Positions 12,601-24,600 of a stretch of 64,000 nt of DNA are shown here, in pieces. This stretch comes from Cherax quadricarinatus (Eukaryota > Arthropoda > Malacostraca > Decapoda > Parastacidae), in NCBI RefSeq assembly GCF_038502225.1, contig NC_091353.1, forward strand, positions 3,126,379 through 3,190,378. The letters run 5' to 3'. The stretch's first letter is position 1, and every line of letters begins with the position of its first letter. Position numbers and translations under genes: made by a program. The notes beneath the pieces were generated by a model. It searched no databases and was not told where the DNA came from. It saw only the letters and a list, made by a program, of their open reading frames with translations.

Positions 12601-15600
12601 TTACTTTCCTTTTAAAATGGGAGTGTTAATGCAACATGGCATCAGTGAATCCCTGATGTTTGCCATGCTATTTGCTCTAGCTGGCGCTCAATTGAACTGG
12701 TGCTCCCACAATGTACTAAGTGCTCCCAGATTTTTTAATAATGCTCACACTGAGTGCACAGACCCATTCTTTCATGTCTAGGCGACTCAAACCTATTGTG
12801 CCAAATTTGAAGGAATGAAAAATAAAACGTTGATCTACGTTTGGAGCGCTGTGCGAGCAAACGTAGATCTACATTTGGACAGTTTAAGGGTTAAGTGGCC
12901 AAGATCATCTCATATTTTACAAGATTATGAGAGTATCAAATGATTTAGATAAAGAAAAATTGGATATCAAATTGGGGAGGAGGAGTATGGAAGAAGTGAA
13001 TGTTTTCAGATACTGTATTTGAGAGTTGACGTGTCAGCAGATGGATTTATGAAGGATGAGGTTAATCATAGAACTAATGAAGGAAAAAAGGTGAGTGGTG
13101 CATTAAGGTATATGTGGAGGCAAAAAATGTTATCTATGGAGGCAAAGAAGGGACTGTATGAAAATATAGCAGTACCAACACTCTTATATGGGTGTGAAGC
13201 TTGGATTGTAAATGCTGCAGCGAGGAGGCGGTTGAAGGCAGTGGAGATGTCCTGTCTAAGGGCAATGTGTGATGTAAATATTATGCAGAAAATTCAAAGT
13301 GTGGAAATTAGGAGAAGGCGTGGAGTTAATAAAAGTATTAGTCAGAGGGCTGAAGAGGGGTTGTTGAGGTGGTTTGGTCATTTAGAGAGAATGGATCAAA
13401 GTAGAATGACATGGAGAACGTATAAATCTGTAGGAGAAGGAAGGCAGGGTAGGGGTTGTCCTCGAAAAGGTTGGAGGGAGGGGGTAAAGGAGGTGTTGTT
13501 GGCGAGGGGTTTGGACTTCCAGCAAGTGTGCGTGAGCGTGTTAGATAGGAGTGAACGGAGACAAATGGTATTTGTGACCTGACGAGCTGTTGGAGTGTGA
13601 GCAGGGTAATGTTTAGTGAAAGGATTCAGGGAAACCGGTTATTTTACAAAACTGGACTTGAGTCCTGGAAATGGGAAGTACAATGCCTGTGCTCTAAAGG
13701 AGGGGTTTGGGATATTGGCAGTTTGGAGGGATATACATTGTGTATGGAGGAGGTGAATGTATTCAGATATTTGGGAGTGGACGTGTCAGCGGATGGGTCT
13801 ATGAAAGATGAGGTGAATCATAGAATTGATGAGGGGAAAAGGGTGAGCGGTGCACTTAGGAGTCTGTGGAGACAAAGAACTTTGTCCTTGGAGGCAAAGA
13901 GGGGAATGTATGAGAGTATAGTTTTACCAACACTCTTATATGGGTGTGAAGCATGGGTGATGAATGTTGCAGCGAGGAGAAGGCTGGAGGCAGTGGAGAT
14001 GTCATGTCTGAGGGCAATGTGTGGTGTGAATATAATGCAGAGAATTCATAGTTTGGAAGTTAGGAGGAGGTGAGGGATTACCAAAACTGTTGTCCAGAGG
14101 GCTGAGGAAGGGTTGTTGAAGTGGTTCGGACATGTAGAGAGAATGGAGCGAAACAGAATGACTTCAAGAGTGTATCAGTCTGTAGTGGAAGGAAGGTGGG
14201 GTAGGGGTCGGCCTAGGAAAGGTTGGAGGGAGGGGGTAAAGGATGTTTTGTGTGCGAGGGGCTTGGACTTCCAGCAGGCATGCGTGAGCGTGTTTGATAG
14301 GAGTAAATGGAGACAAATGATTTTTAATACTTGACGTGCTGTTGGAGTGTGAGCAAAGTAACATTTATGAAGGGATTCAGGGAAACCGGCAGGCCGGACT
14401 TGAGTCCTGGAGATGGGATGTACAGTGCCTGCACTCTGAAGGAGGGGTGTTAATGTTGCAGTTTAAAAACTGTAGTGTAAAGCACCCTTCTGGCAAGACA
14501 GTGATGGAGTGAATGATAGTGAAAGTTTTTCTTTTTCGAGCCACCCTGCCTTGGTGGGAATCGGCCAGTGTGTTAATAAAAAAAAAAAAATACTTCTAAA
14601 CTGTTGTATTCTGGGCACTTCTGCAAAAAACAATGATTATGTGTGAGGTGAAAGTGTTGAATGATGATGAAAGTATTTTCTTTTTGGGGATTTTTTCTTT
14701 CTTTTTGGGCCACCCTGCCTCAGTGGGAGAAGGCCGACTTGTTCAAAAGAAAAAAAAAATGTATATCTTAAAAAATTGAGAAATTAAAAATTATTTACTG
14801 AAAGAACTCCAAGAAGAAATCATTTAAGTGAGGGCAGAGATACAAATAGAGAAAAAAAGCATTTTTCAGAATATTATTATGAATCTTTTACAAGGAAGAT
14901 TTATAAGAATCACTGTGTGTTTAAGAAAGCATATTCCTATGTAATACACACTACCAGTAATGGAAGATTTTGATCATTTTGCTAAAAACTATTTAACGTA
15001 GCAAAATAATGCAGTAAATATCAACTGATACAGGAAAACAGTTACAGAAGCCTGAGAATAAGAAGTCAACTAACCACTTGTCCAGCTTGTTCTTGTAGAG
15101 AGCTATCGGTGGAGAGACTTAAAGTAGACTCCATCATGCGTTTCTTGCGCTCAGCAGTAGATATTTCTGCTAGCAGCGCTCGGCCATCAATCACAGCTTG
15201 ATAAACTCGCAAACACTCACCATCAGAGGCAACAAAGCAAGCAGAAGGAGAGTTGGACACACTTCCAAGGGTGGTACTGTAAATATTAATAAATCTCTAA
15301 GCTACTAAGATATTTTCTTCGGTACAATATTCTTAACCAATAAGTACTCAATCAGTAGTCAATCTACAAAAAGTGCTTTAAATAAGTACAGTAGAACCCT
15401 GGTTTTCGTTCAGTACGGTTATCGTGCAATTCACTTTCTGGCCACTTTTTTCAGCGAAATTTTCCCCGTTTTCATACACCTGGTCGGAAATCGTCCATAC
15501 CAGACGCAGCCACCTGCCCATGGGACACGGCCACTCATACGTTCATGACTCAGTCTGCCTTCATTACTCGTAAAGGGTGGTAGTGGTTGTGATGGTGGTA

Positions 15601-18600
15601 GTGTTCGTGGTAGAGAGTGGTAGTGCTGGTGGCAGAGGGTGGTAGTGAGGGTGGTAGAGGTTGGCAGTGAGGGTGGAAGTGAGGGTGGTAGAGGTTGGCA
15701 GTGAGGGTGGTAGAGGTTGGCAGTGAGGGTGGTAGAGGGTGGAAGTGGTTGTGATGGTGGTAGTGATTGGGGTAGAGGGTGGTAATGGTTGTGATGGTGG
15801 TAAAGGGTGGTAATGATGGTGGTAGAGATAACCTCTCCTCCCTCTCCCCTCCTTGCTGTCTTCCATACACCAACAAGAGTCTTCAATAAAGGTAAAAGTT
15901 ATTTAAATGTTCATTTATCCTTTTCACTAGTGCTTTATATTTATTTCTCATTGTCTTCTGTATGTAAAACTATAGTTATTCTCTATAAAATGTATTTTTT
16001 GTTAATATTTCTGGGTGTCTGGAACAGATTAATTGGATTTACATTATTTCTTATGGGAAATATTACTTTAGTTTTCGTACAAATTGGTTTTCAGCCAACC
16101 TTCTGGAACGAATTAAAGATGAAAACCGGGGTTCCACTGTACATTACAACCAGTAATTACAAATACATTTGAGACCCATTACTTTGACAGTTTTTTTTTT
16201 TTTTTTTTTTTTTCAACAAGTCGGTCGTCTCCCACCGAGGCAGGGTGACCCAAAAAAAGAAAGAAAATCCCCAAAAAGAAAATACTTTCATCATCATTCA
16301 ACACTTTCACCACACTCACACATTATCACTGCTTTTGCAGAGGTGCTCAGAATATAACAGTTTAGAAGCATATACGTATAGAGATACACAACATATCCCT
16401 CCAAACTGCCAATATCCCAAACCCCTCCTTTAAAGTGCAGGCATTGTACTTCCCATTTCCAGGACTCAAGTCAGTTACTTAATAAAAATTGATATAGTAT
16501 GAGTGAGTTATGCAATGGTTATGTGAAAAATCTTGAAAATGTTAATATTACCCATTTGTACCAGAAGAATATAACTTACTTTTTTGTGAAAAGACACACT
16601 TTCAAAACACCATACCACATGCTACAATTAATAATGCATTAAATTTATAAGCACCAAGCAGATAATCATTTTGTGTGTTAGTTTTAAGATAGTAACCTTA
16701 CTAAAGCTCCTAGCAGTACAGTAGCCACAGTACCTTGGTAGGAGTGTGGGAATCCAGGCAGCATTGGAAAAGGCCGACACTTGTGGCGAGTTAATTCGTG
16801 CCAATTCGGTAACGCCACCTGATTTGCTTAATGGTCCTACGGCATCAACACGCCACAATATTAACTCGCTGCACCAGTCTTTGTAAGTTGAATCCTACGA
16901 CATCAAAGTATATAGCAGAAAAAGTTAGTTATGCCTTTGATAAATGAAGAACTATTAAACAGTACATTAGGCAATGCTCCCATCTTATAAACAATGTCTT
17001 GTTGAATAATTTCAATGATAACCCATTACTTTGAATGCCTTTTTCTGAGAGCACAACCCTCATCCAGAGCAATGGAAAAACAAGACTATAAGCTAAAAAT
17101 CAACTAAATTTGCTCTTCAATGTGAGTTGCATTATTTTTTTATTATTATCACACCGGCCGATTCCCACCAAGGCAGGGTGGCCCGAAAAAGAAAAACTTT
17201 CACCATCATTCACTCCATCACTGTCTTGCCAGAAGGGTGCTTTACACTACAGTTTTTAAACTGCAACATTAACACCCCTCCTTCAGAGTGCAGGCACTGT
17301 ACTTCCCATCTCCAGGACTCAAGTCCGGCCTGCCGGTTTCCCTGAATCCCTTCATAAATGTTACTTTGCTCACACTCCAACAGCACGTCAAGTATTAAAA
17401 ACCATTTGTCTCCATTCACTCCTATCAAACACGCTCAAGCATGCCTGCTGGAAGTCCAAGCCCCTCGCACACAAAACCTCCTTTACCCCCTCCCTCCAAC
17501 CCTTCCTAGGCCGACCCCTACCCCGCCTTCCTTCCACTACAGACTGATACACTCTTGAAGTCATTCTGTTTCGCTCCATTCTCTCTACATGTCCGAACCA
17601 CCTCAACAACCCTTCCTCAGCCCTCTGGACAACAGTTTTGGTAATCCCGCACCTCCTCCTAACTTCCAAACTACGAATTCTCTGCATTATATTCACACCA
17701 CACATTGCCCTCAGACATGACATCTCCACTGCCTCCAGCCTTCTCCTCGCTGCAACATTCATCACCCACGCTTCACACCCATATAAGAGCGTTGGTAAAA
17801 CTATACTCTCATACATTCCCCTCTTTGCCTCCAAGGACAAAGTTCTTTGTCTCCACAGACTCCTAAGTGCACCACTCACTCTTTTTCCCTCATCAATTCT
17901 ATGATTCACCTCATCTTTCATAGACCCATCCGCTGACACGTCCACTCCCAAATATCTGAATACGTTCACCTCCTCCATACTCTCTCCCTCCAATCTGATA
18001 TTCAATCTTTCATCACCTAATCTTTTTGTTATCCTCATAACCTTACTCTTTCCTGTATTCACCTTTAATTTTCTTCTTTTGCACACCCTACCAAATTCAT
18101 CCACCAATCTCTGCAACTTCTCTTCAGAATCTCCCAAGAGCACAGTGTCATCAGCAAAGAGCAGCTGTGACAACTCCCACTTTGTGTGTGATTCTTTATC
18201 TTTTAACTCCACGCCTCTTGCCAAGACCCTCGCATTTACTTCTCTTACAACCCCATCTATAAATATATTAAACAACCACGGTGACATCACACATCCTTGT
18301 CTAAGGCCTACTTTTACTGGGAAAAAATTTCCCTCTTTCCTACATACTCTAACTTGAGCCTCACTATCCTCGTAAAAACTCTTCACTGCTTTCAGTAACC
18401 TACCTCCTACACCATACACTTGCAACATCTGCCACATTGCCCCCCTATCCACCCTGTCATACGCCTTTTCCAAATCCATAAATGCCACAAAGACCTCTTT
18501 AGCCTTATCTAAATACTGTTCACTTATATGTTTCACTGTAAACACCTGGTCCACACACCCCCTACCTTTCCTAAAGCCTCCTTGTTCATCTGCTATCCTA

Positions 18601-21600
18601 TTCTCCGTCTTACTCTTAATTCTTTCAATTATAACTCTACCATACACTTTACCAGGTACACTCAACAGACTTATCCCCCTATAATTTTTGCACTCTCTTT
18701 TATCCCCTTTGCCTTTATACAAAGGAACTATGCATGCTCTCTGCCAATCCCTAGGTACCTTACCCTCTTCCATACATTTATTAAACAATTGCACCAACCA
18801 CTCCAAAACTATATCCCCACCTGCTTTTAACATTTCTATCTTTATCCCATCAATCCCGGCTGCCTTACCCCCTTTCATTTTACCTACTGCCTCACGAACT
18901 TCCCCCACACTCACAACTGGCTCTTCCTCACTCCTACAAGATGTTATTCCTCCTTGCCCTATACACGAAATCACAGCTTCCCTATCTTCATCAACATTTA
19001 ACAATTCCTCAAAATATTCCTTCCATCTTCCCAATACCTCTAACTCTCCATTTAATAACTCTCCTCTCCTATTTTTAACTGACAAATCCATTTGTTCTCT
19101 AGGCTTTCTTAACTTGTTAATCTCACTCCAAAACTTTTTCTTATTTTCAACAAAATTTGTTGATAACATCTCACCCACTCTCTCATTTGCTCTCTTTTTA
19201 CATTGCAAATGAGAGAGTGGGTGAGATGTTATCAACAAATTTTGTTGAAAATAAGAAAAAGTTTTGGAGTGAGATTAACAAGTTAAGAAAGCCTAGAGAA
19301 CAAATGGATTTGTCAGTTAAAAATAGGAGAGGAGAGTTATTAAATGGAGAGTTAGAGGTATTGGGAAGATGGAAGGAATATTTTGAGGAATTGTTAAATG
19401 TTGATGAAGATAGGGAAGCTGTGATTTCGTGTATAGGGCAAGGAGGAATAACATCTTGTAGGAGTGAGGAAGAGCCAGTTGTGAGTGTGGGGGAAGTTCG
19501 TGAGGCAGTAGGTAAAATGAAAGGGGGTAAGGCAGCCGGGATTGATGGGATAAAGATAGAAATGTTAAAAGCAGGTGGGGATATAGTTTTGGAGTGGTTG
19601 GTGCAATTGTTTAATAAATGTATGGAAGAGGGTAAGGTACCTAGGGATTGGCAGAGAGCATGCATAGTTCCTTTGTATAAAGGCAAAGGGGATAAAAGTG
19701 AGTTGCATTATAGTACTGTATATGGCACGTAGTCACATCACAAAATCATTCAATGTAAAGTACAATATTTCTTTGGAATTAGAATTTAATTACCTGAATA
19801 CATATTAAAGGAGTTTCGTCAGTACTAGGTGGATTACCAGGAGAAATTTCTCGCTTGTTGTGGTGAGAAGTAGAGAGAAGTAGTGGCAAGACTGGGTGAC
19901 ATTTTATATCATTCAGTTGGAAGCGATGACCACACACTCGTGTAAAGTGAGATATATTAAGGACCTGCAACAAAGTTTAAAATTTATTTCCACTCCAACA
20001 AACACTGGAATTAAATTCATGAAAAAACAAATTAAACAGTAAATAAGAGACGAATTAATACTACAACTGCACATTAAGCTTACACAATTAAATTTTTTTA
20101 AACTCGATGACTCTCCTGCCAAGGCAGGGTGACCTAAATAAGCAAACACCTTCACCAACATCCACTCCACCATTTTTCCAGTGTACTGACATCACAATCA
20201 GAGTTCCCTCCAATTGCAACATCCTCTTCCATCAGTGCTGGCACTGCCCCTCCCACCTCCAGGACTCGAGTCTAAGTATTAATTACTGTAGCTGGGACAC
20301 CATGAGCATAGTTTCACTCCTGTAGCTACAAATATATACTAACAAATTAAGTTTTATTCCTAATCTAGGGTCCAAGATTATGTCTGTTAACTTTGCCAAA
20401 CAAATTACTAATGATCATTACATTATCTCATTACAATATCTCCCAGATACCACATTTCAGATGGAATGATGATGAAAGTGTTTCTTCTTTTTGGACCATC
20501 CTACCTCAGTGGGAAACGACCAATGTGTTAAAACAAATAAAATGAACATTGAGTATGGTGTGGCACTGTGAACAATGTGTGCCTTGCTCAGTCCGTCACA
20601 CTAACTTTACTAACTGAGCACTGCATTAAGCCTCCACTTATTCTGGCCATTAACTGCATGGCTGACTACATGACCACTTCTTACTCCTTGGCTAAAGGGA
20701 CCTTCATATCTATTATAATAATGATGGGGAACCACTAAACTCAAAAGTTATACAGTGCCTGCGGAGAGGAAGGGTAGTTCAAATTCCTTGGATCAAGAGC
20801 CCTTCACAAGCTTCAGAAGACCCCATTAAGAGAAAGATCTTGGTAGGTCAGTGACTTTCTCTTCCCAATAAGGATAATACATTCACAGGAATTTTGTTTC
20901 CTGGCTTTTATAAGAGGAATCAAACCTTACTCCACATTCTGTATGATGAGCACATAATGGCAGACTTGATAGAAAACATTCACTGGTATTATCATAATTT
21001 AGCAAACAAAGCATCACAAGCTACATTTAACCCTTTCAGGGTCCGTGCCATAGATCTACGGCTTTATGTTCAGGGTCCAAACAGTAGATCTACACCATGA
21101 GCTCAGCTCACTCTGATAAGCTGTGAGCGGTAAATTTGGGCCTAGATATGAGAGAATACATCTATGTGGTATGTGTGCACCACATAAAACAAATCCTGCA
21201 GCACACAGTGTATAATGAGAGAAAAAACCGAGACCGTGACTTTCAATTAAAACAGCGACTTTGCAGTGTTGTTTCGTATGTTTTTTATAGTTGTATTTGC
21301 GATTTCTTGGTCTCATTTGATAGAATGGAAGACATATTACAGAAATAGAGATGATTTTGATTGGTTTTAGCACTGAAAATGGCTTGAAACTGAGCTCAAA
21401 GTAAAGGAAATGTTAAATTTTTGCCGATGTTCAAGAGTAAACAAACGACCTCACACGTCTAATACACACCAGCTGGTGGGTCTAATATACATTCACAAAT
21501 GTGGTGATGATATTTATACAATTATTACAATATTGCATAACAGTAAATCTTCTATTTTTTGGTTTGAATAAAAATTCATTATGTGAATAAAAAATCAAAA

Positions 21601-24600
21601 TTGAATTCATTTGTAAAGCCTCAAAGCATAACTAATGAACAGAGGAAATGTTAGTTTAGTGCCAGGAATACCTACATTGTTTATTCTGGACCCTATTTTG
21701 AAATTGGAATATTTTGAACTTTGTGTTAAATTGGCCAAATTACCAATTTCCGATCACTATTTTGTAGTTGAAATAGCTGACTTGACGATTTCTTGTGCTC
21801 AATCGATAGAACAGAAGTAATACTAGTGAAATAGCTAAGAATTTGGTCGACTGGAATAATGTAATTGGCCTAAAATGGGAGTCAAAGTTGGCAAAACTGC
21901 CGATTCATAAATATCGCTGACACATCAAAATTCGCGAGAGCATAATTTCAACAATTTTCTATCAAATTTTGTATTTTTTGTTTTATTACCTTCAGAAGAA
22001 GATTCTCTACCATTTCATAAGAAAAAATAGCAAAAATTGTTTTTTGAAAATTCTTGGACCCTGGTGCACACTTTGAAATTTGGCCTCTGGACCCTGAAAG
22101 GGTTAATTCTAACTTAAGCTTTAAGAAGCACAGCTCTGCTGCTGTACCTACAGAAAGGAACATTACTCAAATACAGCATGCGAATTACATCATTAATCTT
22201 CTTCATTATAATTTTTTTTTTTTGAGAGGCACAAAAGTAACCAAATACAACAACAGAAATTTGGAGGACAGGGCAGTGTATTCCAGGTTCAGGTAGTCAA
22301 CTGTGACTAGGTACATTACTGCATTGACAATTTTTTTTTTTTTTTTTTAAGATTTTCTTTATCTCTAATTACTCTATTAATAAAAAATAAACCAGCAAAT
22401 CCAAATAAACCAGCTATGAAGAATACCTTATTTAGCAAGTGTTGATGGGAGTGTTGTTGTTAGGCCAATCCTGAAGACCTGGTTAACATACAAACTGATA
22501 ATGCTACACTTAACAACTGGATTTTCCTTATAAGAAATGTACATTGTTAACCTATTATTTAACAAATGCACTTTTATAAGAGTTGTCATCTATCCTTACA
22601 CACCTGGGTAAACCTTGATCCTTCAGCTACAGTGAGATGCCAGAGATTGAGAGAGCCATTACTGTGTTTTGTTGTCATAGAGATGATGGGTGAGGGGTTA
22701 CTTGCACCACTCAGAACATCGCGCTCTTCATTACTTGCCAGTGTTAAGTTACTCTTACTCTTATTCTTCCCTCCACGACTGACAGAGAAAAATAAATTAT
22801 AGAATATAAAGAGTCAGTAATTAATGGTATCATACCACCAATCCATTATTATTAATAATATTATTCATAATAATAATCATAATAATTGAGGGTAAAGCAC
22901 TAAAACAGTAATGATCATAGAGCATCTAGGAAACAGAAGGTCATCAGGTTTGATCCAGAAGGAAAAGTGGGTTTAATTCCTTGAATTATGAGACTTTCAT
23001 CATCATTCACACACAATCACTGTCTTTGCAAAGGCTCACAGATACAACAGTTCAGATGTCACTCTAAATAGCAAACATCTCAAACCCTTCCTCTAACCCT
23101 TTCAAAGTGGGGCCAGCTGTACTACTCACTCACTAACTTCTTACTCACTCAGTAATAAGCTCACATGTAATAAGCTCAGCTCACTCAGTCAACCAAACTC
23201 ATAGTCTGGTGTATTGAGAGAGCTGGAATTGGCAGAAAATAGGGCTCAAAGTGGGTGAAATCGCTGATATGTAAATACTGCTAACTTTGCAAGATCATAA
23301 TTCTGTAAGTTTTCCATCAAATTTCATACTTTTGGTTTCATTACATCGTGAAAAAGATTCTCTATCATTTCATAAAATAGCTTTTTTTTTTTTTAAATTC
23401 TTCAACCCTGAGAGCAAGTTTCAAATCAGGAGTCTTGACCCCTCAGAGGGTTAAAGTGCAGGCACTGTACTTCCCACCTCAGGGTGACTAATTGGTATAA
23501 TTCAAGAACATATCAAACTCTGAAAAACTGCTACAATGTTACAATGATTTTAAGATAATCTAATTAATCTTACATTTTTAATAACACTTTTAAGATAACC
23601 CCAATTTCTTACTAATCTAAAAAACTTTAATATGGCATACAAAATAGTACTTTATTAAATTTAAAGGCACTTACAGTTCCTCTTCATGTGCGAGTTCCAA
23701 TTTAAGTAACTGCTTGAGGAATGATGGAGTTGTGCCATTGTAGATTGCCAGATTTGGTGACATAGTCATTGCATCTCCAAGAGGAAGAGCATTAGGAATC
23801 CTTGCACTGAATGAGACTTGTGCTTGACGGAAAGAGCCTGGATAGTCATCAAGGAAGTCCACAATCCATACCAGAAGTGATCCGTCCACAGGATGAATGG
23901 AAAAAAGGACATCGGATGTTTGGTGCCAGTCCCGGAGTAATATCTCAATGCGGCGGTCCAGGGCATCTCCAAGAGCTGAAGTAGTTGCAGTAGTGACATC
24001 AGTTGCAATGGAAGTAGAAGAGGTAGCAGCACTCAGTGGCTGATGAGAACGAGCTGATGCAGAGTGTTGGCTCACAGGATCATCGTCATCGATACTACGA
24101 GTTCGACTCGTCATGTGGGAAGGAGTGCGTGACCCCAGACGCACGTTAGCAGTTGCTCGTAGCCGAGGATCCTCAGGATCACTGATTTCAGAGTGGCGAT
24201 CGTGATCCAATGATGCAGTTTCTTTTTCCATGGCACGTCGACTTATCTGTTAGAGAATGAAATATTAAAATATTATCGGCAGATTCTATAGATACTATGT
24301 CTCCTCTATTATTATATACAAAGTATACAGTATTACAGAGCATATGACAGGTATAAACACTTTTGGTAAATGGCCTTTCATACAACATTCTTAAAATTTT
24401 ATTTAGGATATTTTACTTGCCAGGCTTAATAAAGTTCCTGGCAAGGAAACTGTAGTCTAAATACAATAAAATTCAGAATATTTAGTGAAGGGATTCAGGG
24501 AAACCGGTTATTTTCATATAGTCGGACTTGAGTCCTGGAAATGGGAAGTACAGTGCCTGCACTTTAAAGGAGGGGTTTGGGATATTGGCAGTTTGGAGGG

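Larger units (their letters stand above)
11324..12894. mobile_element. TTAA element E4 with nested insertions
   Basis: TTAA-CCCTTAAACTGTCCAAACGT at the left and the inverted ACGT...TTTGGACAGTTTAAGGG-TTAA at the right, with GTAGATCTAC palindromes near both ends. Inflated to 1.57 kb by a TCTG/TCTA microsatellite and a repeat at 12383-12620. E11 is a compact member with the same ends. Confidence 0.75.

Noticed and set aside
15431..15886. Pro/Thr/Leu-rich frames on the minus strand
   Set aside because: Translation of the GGTGGTAG minisatellite inside a non-autonomous element.
17388..19238. Taking the Met at 19238 as the start of the LINE-A protein
   Set aside because: That Met lies in the inverted arm, so the first residues are an artefact of reading across the palindrome.
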